From a virus: a stretch of 56,561 nucleotides of DNA. The translations under genes and the position numbers were made by a program. The DNA lies in IMG/VR virus record IMGVR_UViG_3300033149_005620, positions 1 through 56,561 of that record. One strand, written 5' to 3'. Positions 29,483-38,134 of the stretch are shown piece by piece (position 1 is the stretch's first letter; every line of letters begins with the position of its first letter). Under the pieces are notes generated by a model. The model ran no database searches, was not told the origin of the DNA, and saw only the letters and a list, made by a program, of their open reading frames with translations.

Positions 29483-29878
29483 GTGGCAAGGACCTATAAA
29501 ACAAGCAAGGCTGATTTTGAGTTATTTAAGAAGCATGTCGGAAAGTGGGTTGATGTTTTTGGGCTCAAATGCTGGCAACTCCACTTTACCACAGAGACGC
29601 TCGCCAACGAGCGAGCGCAAATAAGATATAACCTCATTCATCGACAGGCAATATTTGCGTTGAACACAGAATTTCGGGAATATGAAGACATTTCAATAGA
29701 CAAGGCATTAATTGAGCGAACAGCTTTTCACGAAGTCATGGAACTATTTCTTGCCCCTTTGGTGGGAATGATCGAGCAAAGGTTTGCTCTTGGGGTAGAC
29801 GATATTACAGAAGCCACTCACATGATAATTAGAACACTTGAAAATGTTGTGTGGGAAGGAGGAACTCATGTCAAATAG
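29483..29878 (+). CDS. putative zincin-like protein
   Basis: 131 residues from a GTG at 29483. RTAFHEVMELFLAPL contains an HExxE pattern on a helix, and DDITEATHMIIRTLEN follows, which resembles metallopeptidase-like phage proteins with incomplete HExxH sites. Whether it is catalytic is unclear: the second His of HExxH is Glu. Overlaps the DHH gene by 11 bases. Confidence 0.45.
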   Translation: MARTYKTSKADFELFKKHVGKWVDVFGLKCWQLHFTTETLANERAQIRYNLIHRQAIFALNTEFREYEDISIDKALIERTAFHEVMELFLAPLVGMIEQRFALGVDDITEATHMIIRTLENVVWEGGTHVK

Positions 29879-30770
29879 AATATTGTGCTTTTATCACTCC
29901 GCAGATCTTGACGGGCATTGTTCAGGTGCTCTCGTCAAGATGGCATATCCTGAATGTGAATTGCACCCTATTGACTATGGTGACAAATTCCCCTGGGACC
30001 TTGTAAGGCTTGATTCACTGGCCGAGATAGGCAGAATTTTCATGGTGGATTTCTCCCTTCAGCCTTTTGAAGAGATGGTCAAGCTGCAGCAATTAACGGA
30101 TAACAAGCTCATTTGGATAGATCACCACAAGTCAGCGATAGAGGCCCATAAGGAATGGAACAACAGGCATCCCGCATATCTTTCCATTTGTGGCATCAGG
30201 GAGGTTGGTGCTGGTGCATGCGAGCTTGTTTGGAGATATTTGAGGAAGCGCCTTCATCCTCTCCTTCAGGGCTTACCGGAAGGACCGCCCCTTTTCGTTC
30301 GGTTGCTTGCAGAATACGACGTTTGGGATCACTTCGACCCGCGAACCCTGCCTTTCCAATATGGGGTTCGCCTGCATGACACAGCACCTGAAAATCAGGA
30401 CTTCTGGCGTAGCCTTTTCTACCAAAGCATATGCGAAAGAATTATCAATGAGGGCGAGGTGGTGCTCAAATACATTGAACGGGACAACAAGAAGTATGCC
30501 CAAGCTACGTGGTTCCCTGTTTATTTCAACAACCTAAAGTGCATTGCGATTAATCGGGCATTCGGCAATACCAAGCTTTTCAACTCAGTAGATACAGGCC
30601 AATATGATGCCATGATCGCGTTTGCATACCAAAAGGATAAATGGGTAGTTTACCTGTACAGCGCCAAGCCGGAGGTTGATGTTTCCGAGATAGCAAAAGA
30701 ATATGGAGGCGGCGGACACAAGGCTGCTGCTGGTTTTGTCTGTCAGGAATTACCCTTTCCGCTGAAGTAG
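29868..30770 (+). CDS. DHH-family phosphoesterase
   Basis: 300 residues from ATG at 29868 with AAGGAGGAA upstream; an upstream start at 29838 lacks one. FYHSADLDGHCSG (motif I), IWIDHHKSA (DHH, 85-87), then a DHHA1-type C-terminus GGGGHKAAAGF. This combination is found in RecJ-like and nano/oligoRNA phosphodiesterases that use Mn. Because it is shorter than RecJ, degradation of short oligonucleotides or cyclic dinucleotides is more likely than RecJ resection. The latter function would counter host signalling defence, but there is no direct evidence. Confidence 0.82.
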   Translation: MSNRILCFYHSADLDGHCSGALVKMAYPECELHPIDYGDKFPWDLVRLDSLAEIGRIFMVDFSLQPFEEMVKLQQLTDNKLIWIDHHKSAIEAHKEWNNRHPAYLSICGIREVGAGACELVWRYLRKRLHPLLQGLPEGPPLFVRLLAEYDVWDHFDPRTLPFQYGVRLHDTAPENQDFWRSLFYQSICERIINEGEVVLKYIERDNKKYAQATWFPVYFNNLKCIAINRAFGNTKLFNSVDTGQYDAMIAFAYQKDKWVVYLYSAKPEVDVSEIAKEYGGGGHKAAAGFVCQELPFPLK

Positions 30771-30779
30771 GGAGGGGGT

Positions 30780-30971
30780 ATGCCCAAGGAGATGATTGTC
30801 ATTTATGATGGTCAGCTCTGTGATACCGGCAGGGCGCGGCTCTTTAGGTTTGGTGATGACGAAGCATGGATCCCCGAAAGCCAAATACTCTGGGAGGATC
30901 GGACAGCGAACGAGTTGCTGTTACCAGAATGGCTCGTCATTGAGAAGGGACTGGAGGGATATGCGAAATAA
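30780..30971 (+). CDS. hypothetical small protein
   Basis: 63 residues, ATG at 30780 with AGGGAGGGGGT upstream. KEMIVIYDGQLCDTGRARLFRFGDDEAWIPESQILWED has strand-rich character. Unrecognised. Confidence 0.5.
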   Translation: MPKEMIVIYDGQLCDTGRARLFRFGDDEAWIPESQILWEDRTANELLLPEWLVIEKGLEGYAK

Positions 30972-30990
30972 GTTAGGTAGGTGGAAGCGA

Positions 30991-31227
30991 ATGGAAGATG
31001 AGATCTATAGTGTCAAAGAGGTAGCAAAGTTCCTCCGGGTACATGAGCTCACGGTATATGCGCTGATCCATAGGGCTGCCCTTCCATCGCGGAGGTTGGG
31101 CGGCAAACATCTGATTTCCGGTAAGGCCCTAGCAAAATGGCTAGAGAACGGTGGAGAGATCTCCAAGGTCTCGTGTCTAAGAAGAAGTAGGTTTGGAGAT
31201 GATACTTGTAAGGGACGTAAAAATTGA
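30991..31227 (+). CDS. excisionase-like helix-turn-helix protein
   Basis: 78 residues from ATG at 30991 (MEDEIYSVKEVAKFLRVHEL); ATG at 30961 is an alternative. VKEVAKFLRVHELTVYALIHRAALPSRRLGGKHLISGKALAKWL is the excisionase/MerR-type winged HTH. In a phage with a tyrosine integrase it is the best Xis candidate, though it is three kilobases from the integrase. Regulator is an alternative. Confidence 0.6.
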   Translation: MEDEIYSVKEVAKFLRVHELTVYALIHRAALPSRRLGGKHLISGKALAKWLENGGEISKVSCLRRSRFGDDTCKGRKN

Positions 31228-31567
31228 AAAGGTAAAACCTAATGATTTCCAGCCTATTGCTCGCTATGGCCCAGAATATTTGTTGGCACACGGTTTATTT
31301 GAACCGAATAAAGAGATTGTAATAACCAGAGAAATGGTTAAGGGGAAAAGGTTCCGTAATTTCTATGGCCTTGATGTGGTAATAGGGTGGGATCAAGCTA
31401 CCCAGACAGCGCTTGGCTTGCCCTTTGCAGTTTTCGAAGCCCAAGAGAAGAGGCGTGAAAGTGATTATCGCGAGAATGCTCGATTAAGAAAGAAGATCAG
31501 AGAACTGGAAAATATGACATTACTCCAGTTTATAAAGAAAAAGATAATAACTGCTTTAAGAGGTTAA
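31199..31567 (+). CDS. hypothetical protein
   Basis: 122 residues, ATG at 31199; the TTG at 31193 is less likely. Begins MILVRDVKIEKVKPNDFQPI, ends with a basic coiled coil (RESDYRENARLRKKIRELEN) and a C-terminal KKKIITALRG. Overlaps the HTH gene by 29 bases. Unrecognised. Confidence 0.45.
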   Translation: MILVRDVKIEKVKPNDFQPIARYGPEYLLAHGLFEPNKEIVITREMVKGKRFRNFYGLDVVIGWDQATQTALGLPFAVFEAQEKRRESDYRENARLRKKIRELENMTLLQFIKKKIITALRG

Positions 31568-31591
31568 CCAACCAATGAAAGCAATAAGCTT

Positions 31592-31777
31592 ATGGCACCC
31601 TATTCATCCAACGATGACAGGGATCCCTATGAGATCCTGGCGGAGCCTCCCAAGAATAGCTATGACTTGGCTAAAGACCAAGAACGTGAGCTGATAGAGG
31701 CCATAGGCATTGAATTGTACGAATACCTGGAGAAACTGACTGAGGATGCAGAAGCGAAAGCACCAAGCAGAGTTTGA
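31592..31777 (+). CDS. small acidic protein
   Basis: 61 residues starting MAPYSSNDDRDPYEILAEPP, acidic, with a helix (QERELIEAIGIELYEYLEKL). Overlaps the helicase start by 32 bases. No motif; weak support. Confidence 0.4.
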   Translation: MAPYSSNDDRDPYEILAEPPKNSYDLAKDQERELIEAIGIELYEYLEKLTEDAEAKAPSRV

Positions 31778-33404
31778 TTGCGTGATGGAGCGCATTATTA
31801 GCGGGGATCCCATTCACACGATTACGCTTCATGTGGTCCCTGGGGGAGGGAAGTCGGCCATTCCAATCATTGCCGGTCGGCTGATCACCGCAGGGTTGGC
31901 CGATCGGCTCTGCTGGGTGGTGCCGCGCAAATCGCTCCAGGACCAGGGAGAACGCAATTTCCTTGATCCGTTCTTTCGCCGTATGTTTGACCACCAGTTG
32001 ACCATCCGATCGTCTACGAATGAAACGGATCCGTGCCGAGGGCAGAGCGGCTTTATCACCACATACCAAGCATTGGGGGTAGACCATGATCGGACGGTAT
32101 ACCGAGAGTTTCTCCGAAGGCGATATATCCTCATTCTCGATGAGTTCCACCACTGCGAGTACGGCGGTGCTTGGGCTGGCTGCCTACGTGATATTGTGCG
32201 ACTTGCCGAATACCGAATCCTTATGTCTGGTACCCTTGAGCGTGGAGATAATGCCCGCATTGCATTTATCCCCTACATTGAAGAAGAGCCAGGAATATTT
32301 CGACCCGCCCCTGCCCAGGGAGAGGAGTCCGCCTTTATTCGATATTCCCGGAGCGCCGCATTGATGGAGCAAGCAATCATTCCTTTGCGCTTTTACCTAT
32401 CGGACGGTTACGTGGAATGGGAAACGAAACAGGGCGTGCGGCGGTCCGGGAAACTGTCCAAGATGAACGAGGAGGCCTCGGCAGCCCTTTTTACCGCCTT
32501 GAGCACCCAATTTGCAGAGCAAATCCTGAAAAGAGGCCTCGAACATTGGTCCCGCCATAAAGAACGCAGCACAATATCAAAGCTTCTTGTCGTCACAGCC
32601 AACTACTCGCATGCCAAGCACTTTGCTGGGTTGCTCAAGGCGATGGGCTATAAGGCGAAAATAGCAACGTCTCATGACAGCCCGGTGGCCCTGAAGAACA
32701 TAAAGGAGTTTAGATTCGGGGGGCTGGATATTTTGGTGACCATAGCAATGGCCTATGAGGGGCTCGATGTCCCGCAGATCTCGCACATTATATGCCTCAC
32801 GCACATCCGGACGCTCCCCTGGATAGAGCAGATGATCTCCAGGGCGGTCCGCATTGATCCCAGCGCTGGACCCTATGAAAGCCAGGTTGCCTACGTTTTC
32901 GCGCCGGACGACCCCCTATTTTCCGAGGTGGTTGAGGCTATTCGTCAAGAGCAGGTGCCCATAGTCGGTGACGTAGAAAGGGCGCCCAACAAGGCTGCAG
33001 GAGATAGTCGGGAGCCAGAAAGAGAGCCCTGGATTACTCCTTTGGGCGGAGAAATTACCGGGTCGCGCGAGATCTCCATGTATGGGGCAGCCTCGGATGC
33101 AGGGAGGCCCTCGCAAACGATTACGGTAAAAGATATGGAGGAGGAGCTCCTTGCCCGGATAAGCCGCCACATTGCCAGGTTCAGCTTCGAGAATCGGTAC
33201 AAGCCCCAGAGGATAAACGCCGAGGTCAAGGCGCATTTCCGTAAGGCCAGACGGAATATGACGCTGCGTGAACTTGAGGAGTGCTTGAAATTCGTTCAAT
33301 ACGCCTATCCCCTAAACGGCAGGGAGGGGCGCTCTGCTACCAGCCCGCCGAGGGGCAAAAAGCGCAGGGTGCCGACACAGGTAAGATTATGGGGCATGGA
33401 TTGA
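31746..33404 (+). CDS. SF2 DEAD/DEAH-type helicase
   Basis: 552 residues. Walker A VPGGGKSA (31-38), DEFH box in LILDEFHH near residue 130, SGTL (motif III) and ISRAVRID (motif VI) near 366. Two RecA domains are present and a C-terminal extension (PPRGKKRRVPTQ) that is basic. ATP-dependent unwinding or remodelling of DNA or RNA; similar proteins are common in phage recombination operons. The first Walker A segment follows a very short N-terminus, so no accessory N-terminal domain. Confidence 0.85.
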   Translation: MQKRKHQAEFDCVMERIISGDPIHTITLHVVPGGGKSAIPIIAGRLITAGLADRLCWVVPRKSLQDQGERNFLDPFFRRMFDHQLTIRSSTNETDPCRGQSGFITTYQALGVDHDRTVYREFLRRRYILILDEFHHCEYGGAWAGCLRDIVRLAEYRILMSGTLERGDNARIAFIPYIEEEPGIFRPAPAQGEESAFIRYSRSAALMEQAIIPLRFYLSDGYVEWETKQGVRRSGKLSKMNEEASAALFTALSTQFAEQILKRGLEHWSRHKERSTISKLLVVTANYSHAKHFAGLLKAMGYKAKIATSHDSPVALKNIKEFRFGGLDILVTIAMAYEGLDVPQISHIICLTHIRTLPWIEQMISRAVRIDPSAGPYESQVAYVFAPDDPLFSEVVEAIRQEQVPIVGDVERAPNKAAGDSREPEREPWITPLGGEITGSREISMYGAASDAGRPSQTITVKDMEEELLARISRHIARFSFENRYKPQRINAEVKAHFRKARRNMTLRELEECLKFVQYAYPLNGREGRSATSPPRGKKRRVPTQVRLWGMD

Positions 33405-33472
33405 GCTGAGATATGACCTCGTGAGGGCAGCCCAAAAATACTTAGACGGTTGAGCTTAGAAGGGAGAAAGGA

Positions 33473-33715
33473 ATGAACGGCGAGATTAATGAGCAAGGGC
33501 ATCTTGTTATTTACAGGCCATCCAAGCACGGTTCCCGTGCGATGGAGCAACTATGCCCCCACCAAACAGAGCAATTGGTCCCATGTGGAGACTGGTGCCC
33601 GCTGTTTAGTGAGCCGGAGATTGGCACAGATCCGGATGGCAATTTGACCTCCGCCTCGATTCTCCTATGCGGTGGTCAGCGGTGGATATTCATGTCGTTC
33701 GCTGACGAACGATAA
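33473..33715 (+). CDS. hypothetical small protein
   Basis: 80 residues, ATG at 33473 after GGGAGAAAGG. Contains CPHQTEQLVPCGDWCPLF, a cysteine cluster that may bind zinc, and SILLCGGQRWIF. Not recognised, but the ribosome binding site is good and it fills the space after the helicase. Confidence 0.5.
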   Translation: MNGEINEQGHLVIYRPSKHGSRAMEQLCPHQTEQLVPCGDWCPLFSEPEIGTDPDGNLTSASILLCGGQRWIFMSFADER

Positions 33716-33884
33716 TCGGGGCATTGGAGCGGGCAAGGGCCGGAAGCCCTATAAGGCGGTCACTGAATGCCCAAGCACAAGTTGTCCCTTGCACCGATAT
33801 CGCATTGGGAAAGACCCTGGTCGAAAGAAAAAGGGTGGCAACCCGAAAGTAATTCAGGATTCCGTCTCGGCCTATCTTAGGTAG
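33672..33884 (+). CDS. small Cys-containing phage protein (weak)
   Basis: 70 residues from GTG at 33672, overlapping the previous gene by 44 bases. TECPSTSCPLHRYRIGKDPGRKK resembles the C-terminus of short phage proteins with CP..CPLYPYR.G.NP. The first 25 residues look like read-through of the upstream gene's other frame, so the start is doubtful. Confidence 0.4.
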   Translation: MVSGGYSCRSLTNDNRGIGAGKGRKPYKAVTECPSTSCPLHRYRIGKDPGRKKKGGNPKVIQDSVSAYLR

Positions 33885-33887
33885 GCC

Positions 33888-33918
33888 AAAATTACCCCAA
33901 CTCAGTTGGCAATTTTTG
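33888..33918 (+). terminator. hairpin with U-tract at end of early operon
   Basis: CCAAC-TCA-GTTGG followed by CAATTTTT; outer AAAATT/AATTTT pairing extends the stem. It lies between the last early gene and the integrase promoter, a natural operon boundary. The stem is short, so termination may be partial. Confidence 0.55.
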
Positions 33919-33945
33919 AACGAGACTTGATTTTCTATGGCCTCC

Positions 33946-33974
33946 TTGACATCTACCCCTTACCAACGTAAGAT
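33946..33974 (+). promoter_or_regulatory. integrase promoter
   Basis: TTGACA (33946-33951), 17-base spacer, TAAGAT (33969-33974). RNA would start near 33981, upstream of the ATG at 34015 but downstream of an ATG at 33937, so it also decides the integrase start. Confidence 0.72.
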
Positions 33975-34014
33975 CGGCCCCGTATCAGCCAAATCTGGGG
34001 TTGGGGGCGATTGC

Positions 34015-35157
34015 ATGAAAGGGGGAATCTATTCTGATGAAAAGTGCCCCTTATGCGGGGGCAGGTTTAAAGATGATGGTCGGAGGGGACTCTTCTGCCC
34101 GAACCATCCAGAGCAAAGGGCCAGCAGGCGGTTTCGGATCTACTTCAGGGGGGTCACACGGCGTTTCAGGAGCTACGAGGCCGCTCAAAAATGCCTCACT
34201 GGCCTCAGGTTCAAGGAGGATGAGGGAACGTTCGACCCCAGGGAATATCGGGCTGATAATCCCCTTGGGTTTGAAAATCTAGCCAATGAGTGGCTCCGCC
34301 TCCGAGAGGCGGAGATCAGGCCGGACGGCATCAGCCCAAACACCTATCGGGCCCTTGAAGACCATATTTGGAAGGCGATTCGAGTTTTTGGCCCTGTCAG
34401 CGTAAAACGCCTGCGCCTGAAAGACTTCCAGTTTTTTCTCACCCAGTATAACGTCAGCAATAAGAGCAAATTCAATTATATTCAGACACTTAAGCAGTTC
34501 TTCAAGTGGCTTTACGATAATGATGAGATCTCGGTAATGCCCAAGTTCCCGAAGGTCCAGTTTGAGCTTCGCCGGCGAAAGACTGTTACGAAGGCAGACC
34601 AATTCGGTATCTTGGATACGCTGAAGGGGTGGGCCCCCTACAAGACCTGGCTGGGCATCAAATGGATGACCACCTACTTTAACGTGCGGCCCGAGGAATG
34701 GCGCAATATCCGGGAAGGGGACATCAACCTGAAGGCAAGAGAGATCCTGATACGGCACCCCAAGGAGAATAGGTCCAAAATCGTGTATCTCATTGACGAA
34801 GACGTGGAGATCTTGGGGGCCCTACCCCCTTGCATAGATCCTGACGCCTATTTCTTCCGCCATAAGAATGGGAGGCAATTCGGCGAGAAACATTTTTACA
34901 AGTGGTGGAAGCGGGCCTGTGCCAAGCTCGGAATCCAGGGAGTGGACCTCTACGGGGGCACTACCCACTCAACCACCAGGGCTCTCAGAAAATACCGCAC
35001 CCCGGAGGAGATCCGCTATGGCTCGATGAGGAGCACTACCAAGGCATTTGACCGCTACTACTGGGAGGAAGGAGACGACCTCAGGGCCATCTATTCCGAT
35101 GCTAGGGGTGGCAAAAAAGTGGCAAAGAAATTTAGGCACTCCGAAAGCGATAACTAA
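34015..35157 (+). CDS. int: tyrosine recombinase integrase
   Basis: 380 residues from ATG at 34015, downstream of a clear promoter; the frame to 33937 would begin before the promoter. An N-terminal zinc finger (CPLCGGRFKDDGRRGLFCPNH), a core-binding domain (residues 85-180) and a catalytic domain with Arg in FNVRPEEW (about 224), HSTTRAL (H-x-x-x-R near 320) and the Tyr in FDRYYWEE (about 346). It joins the phage attP, found 21 bases downstream, to a host tRNA gene. Integrases with an N-terminal zinc ribbon occur in phages of Gram-negative bacteria. Confidence 0.9.
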   Translation: MKGGIYSDEKCPLCGGRFKDDGRRGLFCPNHPEQRASRRFRIYFRGVTRRFRSYEAAQKCLTGLRFKEDEGTFDPREYRADNPLGFENLANEWLRLREAEIRPDGISPNTYRALEDHIWKAIRVFGPVSVKRLRLKDFQFFLTQYNVSNKSKFNYIQTLKQFFKWLYDNDEISVMPKFPKVQFELRRRKTVTKADQFGILDTLKGWAPYKTWLGIKWMTTYFNVRPEEWRNIREGDINLKAREILIRHPKENRSKIVYLIDEDVEILGALPPCIDPDAYFFRHKNGRQFGEKHFYKWWKRACAKLGIQGVDLYGGTTHSTTRALRKYRTPEEIRYGSMRSTTKAFDRYYWEEGDDLRAIYSDARGGKKVAKKFRHSESDN

Positions 35158-35457
35158 CCGATATTATTGCAAATCGCTGGTCGGGACGACTGGATTTGAA
35201 CCAGCGGACTGAGTAATACTTTCAGGACCTTACCCACCTAGCGGCAAAAAGATGGTAAAACATAGCCCAACTTAATGAGGTTAAAAATCTTCCCATGAAT
35301 CTCTTTGGCGAATGGTAGACGAAAGCGCTCTGGGAAGAATGTCTTTGCTACCATCTCCGTACTAATAGAACATGATGATAGAATTTGTTCAGTTACACCA
35401 TCCATTGGGTATGCTCATCCGCTTCCATAACTGTCTTGTTTGAGTACGGTAATCGGT
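35158..35457. other. non-coding attachment region
   Basis: 300 bases between the convergent ends of the integrase and the tail spike gene. It contains the tRNA-like attP core at 35178-35206. The remaining 250 bases are AT-rich, with no convincing gene, terminator or RNA; they probably hold integrase arm sites, which I could not define. Confidence 0.5.
35178..35206 (-). other. attP core: 3' end of a tRNA-Pro-like sequence
   Basis: Read on the minus strand, this gives a T-arm (CTGG-TTCAAAT-CCAG) followed by CGTCCCGACCA: the 3' acceptor strand, discriminator A and CCA of a tRNA. The matching 5' strand (CGGGACG) would give C1-G72 with A73, the identity of bacterial tRNA-Pro. Only the 3' part is present; the identity stops near 35206. 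This is the usual structure of an attP that restores the host tRNA gene after integration. Confidence 0.82.
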
Positions 35458-38025
35458 TTATTTCCTATATTTCCAAGCAAAATCCAGATTTGATGCACCA
35501 GGGTCATTCTCACAGTTTACCGTAAAAGTTGTATCGCCAATACTATCTACCCAGATTGCCCCTGGGGTATTTGTAGGATTTTCTATTAGAGTAATGGTTA
35601 TATCTTGTGGGTCGGGGGTAAATCCTAATCCATGAGTAATAACCTTGCTTGTTGTTCCACTGGCAATTGTCCCCGTCCCTGATGCATACGGCTTTTCCCA
35701 TTCTACAACGTAGATTTTATTCCCCGCTGAGACCTCCGTTGTTGCTCCAAGTGCACCTGTAATGTCTATAGTATCAGCATCGACAATCGTTGCGATTGTA
35801 GTACTATGAACATAAGGACTAGACTCATCTGTATCTTTGAAAATGTGAATTACGTCTCCAACTGCCATATTAGATGTTGATCCATTTATAGTAATCGTAT
35901 CAGTGTCGTCCACTGAGGCAATTGTATCTTCTATACGCTTTCTAAGAACCAACCCCCCAGTGTCAACTTTATCAGTAGCAGTATAATAACGCATCTTCGC
36001 GCCTAAATAGGTAACGGGATTAGCCCAAGCATTACCATTCCAATAGCCTACATCACAAAATGGCAGAGGGCCTTTGTTTCCAGTGGCTCCAAAATTGTAA
36101 GGTGTGGTAAAACCGTAAAAGTTATTCTTTTCAACTACTGCATCTATAAAATTTGAACCTGTTACCCGAATAGCATAATCCATATTGCCTGATTCATCGG
36201 CAATTGTATTGCCAACAACTGTAACACCGTAACATAGATCAAGGTTATACAGACGAATTCCCTGATTCATAGGACCTGTTTCGCCTGATTTAGCTGTGAT
36301 AGTGTTTCCTGAAATTGTCCCAGAAACCGTCGCACCAACTAATACAATCCCAGCACCATGAGTCCAATTATCTTCCAAGCCGTAAATCACATTTCCTGTA
36401 AGCGAGAAATTTCTGATATATTGAGCAAAAATCCCTGCATTTCCAGCGGATGTTGTGTGCTTATTGAAGCCAGTAATGATATTGTCTGACACTACTACAT
36501 CTGAAATAGCATCAAAATCTGTCCAATCGCCTGCCACAGGTTGACCAGAGATTTGAATGCCGGAATTATTAGCACCTGTGCCAGACCAAGTATCCGTTGA
36601 GGTGCCTTCAAGATAATTTCCAATGATCCTTACATTCTTAACTATATTTGTGCTGCCTGCCAGCCCAACATCAATCCCCTGGCGAACATCTTTTATGACA
36701 TTGCCTATAATCTCAAGATCGTCACAGTCATGAGACATAATGCCATCCCAGGCCCGAGGACCTGTTATCTTGTTAAAATTGATTGAGGAATATTCAAGCG
36801 GGCTGCCGCCATCATTATCACCTGTTGCTTGGATAGCATAACAATTCTGCTTCCCTGTTTCCTGATTGTCGTAAATAGTATTTTTATCAAAATGAAATTT
36901 TGTATTGCTCGTGCCATTCAGTGCAACACGCTGGTAGTTATGCAGCTCGTTTCTCTCTACCCATACACGATCCGAATTAGCAATCCAAACCAAATCAAAG
37001 CCGGTCATTACCTCAAGATCAGTTACTCTGACATCTGTGCAACCATCAAAATGGATTAATCCTCTGTCTGTAAGCTGCTCTGTAACCAATCTGCCAACCA
37101 GTTTTCCGCCTCGGCCATCAATGGTGATATTATTTTTTGAAGAAGCATAAAAAGTATTTTTATCTGTGCCGGTCTGAGTTAGTACCACACCTGGGAGAAA
37201 GTCAATCCACTGACCATCTTGTATTGTAATTTTATCTGTAAGGCTGACATCATGAGTGCAGGTGATATGGCAATTTGCGTTGCCAAAAGCATCTTGATAA
37301 GCATCAGTGTCAGACCCGTACCAGCCGGTATATATGTGCCCTGGAACAGAATAGGCGATTGATCCATCACCATCAAAAATCTGTTGTGTTGCCGGCGCAT
37401 TAATATTCTCCGGCGAATAAATCGTTACCGTCACTCCAGCAGCAGGAGAGAGGAGGGCACCGTTTTCGAATTGAAACGTTACGTTGGTGTAGGAAGAAAT
37501 GTCGTAGGTGGTGTTGACCGTGTAGGTGGTGGTGTTCGAGGAGCCGTTATGGGTGAACGCCACGGTCGCTTTTTTGCTGGTGCCTAGTGCCGTAAGGAGG
37601 TCGTAAAGTGACGATCCGTTTCCAGCAGCGCCATGGTCACTTTCCGAGGGGTTAGGATAGAGATTGTAAGATCCCCCTCCCCCCACGAATTCCACGTTAT
37701 CCATGGTCCAGATAGTGACATCGGACGAATCTTTAAGGACAAGCTTGTAAAGCCCGGACCCATAGATCGTCGCCTCACCGCGACTATCCAAAATGACAGG
37801 ATTGGTGTTGGGCGTCGAAAGGTTGCGGTCAGAGTATGTAGCCTTGCTTGTCGTGGTACCCGGGAGATAGCTGTAGAGCTTTCCTCCGGCAAGGGGTACA
37901 CCGGAAGAGTCGAACGCTTGAAACTTGGGATTGGACATGAGGGTTCCCGCCCAAGAAAGGTGGGCGAGAAGCATAAAGATAATCAGAAGCGCCTGAAAAA
38001 CGATTTTTAAGTGCCTGGATTTCAT
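35458..38025 (-). CDS. tail spike with N-terminal signal peptide and beta-helix
   Basis: 855 residues. Residues 1-26 form an unexpected export signal (MKSRHLKIVFQALLIIFMLL ending AWA). Then comes a head-binding-like domain with NPKFQAFDSSGVPLAGGKLY and ATYSDRNLSTPNTNPVILDSRGEA. Then a pectate-lyase-like right-handed parallel beta-helix (residues 280-640) with repeated turns such as SNTKFHFDKNTIYDNQ and DDLEIIGNVIKD. The C-terminus is beta-rich. It should bind and probably cleave a host surface polysaccharide. A signal peptide is unusual, since tail spikes are assembled in the cytoplasm. Confidence 0.82.
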   Translation of the reverse strand: MKSRHLKIVFQALLIIFMLLAHLSWAGTLMSNPKFQAFDSSGVPLAGGKLYSYLPGTTTSKATYSDRNLSTPNTNPVILDSRGEATIYGSGLYKLVLKDSSDVTIWTMDNVEFVGGGGSYNLYPNPSESDHGAAGNGSSLYDLLTALGTSKKATVAFTHNGSSNTTTYTVNTTYDISSYTNVTFQFENGALLSPAAGVTVTIYSPENINAPATQQIFDGDGSIAYSVPGHIYTGWYGSDTDAYQDAFGNANCHITCTHDVSLTDKITIQDGQWIDFLPGVVLTQTGTDKNTFYASSKNNITIDGRGGKLVGRLVTEQLTDRGLIHFDGCTDVRVTDLEVMTGFDLVWIANSDRVWVERNELHNYQRVALNGTSNTKFHFDKNTIYDNQETGKQNCYAIQATGDNDGGSPLEYSSINFNKITGPRAWDGIMSHDCDDLEIIGNVIKDVRQGIDVGLAGSTNIVKNVRIIGNYLEGTSTDTWSGTGANNSGIQISGQPVAGDWTDFDAISDVVVSDNIITGFNKHTTSAGNAGIFAQYIRNFSLTGNVIYGLEDNWTHGAGIVLVGATVSGTISGNTITAKSGETGPMNQGIRLYNLDLCYGVTVVGNTIADESGNMDYAIRVTGSNFIDAVVEKNNFYGFTTPYNFGATGNKGPLPFCDVGYWNGNAWANPVTYLGAKMRYYTATDKVDTGGLVLRKRIEDTIASVDDTDTITINGSTSNMAVGDVIHIFKDTDESSPYVHSTTIATIVDADTIDITGALGATTEVSAGNKIYVVEWEKPYASGTGTIASGTTSKVITHGLGFTPDPQDITITLIENPTNTPGAIWVDSIGDTTFTVNCENDPGASNLDFAWKYRK

Positions 38026-38043
38026 GACAAATCTCCTTTTTGG

Positions 38044-38074
38044 TAAAAAAACAGGCGGCGCTGAAGCGCCGCCT
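38044..38074 (-). terminator. rho-independent terminator before tail spike gene
   Basis: On the minus strand, AGGCGGCGC-TTCA-GCGCCGCCT is followed by GTTTTTTT. It is a 9-bp GC stem with a tetraloop and a U-tract, closing the structural operon after the polyvalent protein. The tail spike gene therefore needs its own promoter or read-through. Confidence 0.88.
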
Positions 38075-38087
38075 CGGTCATCGCAAA

Positions 38088-38134
38088 GTATGGCAAGTCG
38101 TGGCAGTTTATGGCGTTTTATGGCATCTTATGGC
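38088..38134. repeat. 10-bp-period array of TGGC/GCCA units
   Basis: TGGC recurs at 38091, 38101, 38111, 38121 and 38131, each preceded by A or G, giving a strict 10-bp period; on the minus strand the units read GCCATAAN and GCCACGAN. The array spans the stop codon of the polyvalent gene. One helical turn per unit would place each site on the same DNA face. The unit resembles the GCCAN units of the arrays at 21.2 and 21.9 kb. Confidence 0.65.

Noticed and set aside
33937-34014. Integrase start at ATG 33937
   Set aside because: It lies upstream of the TTGACA/TAAGAT promoter and has no ribosome binding site; ATG at 34015 fits.
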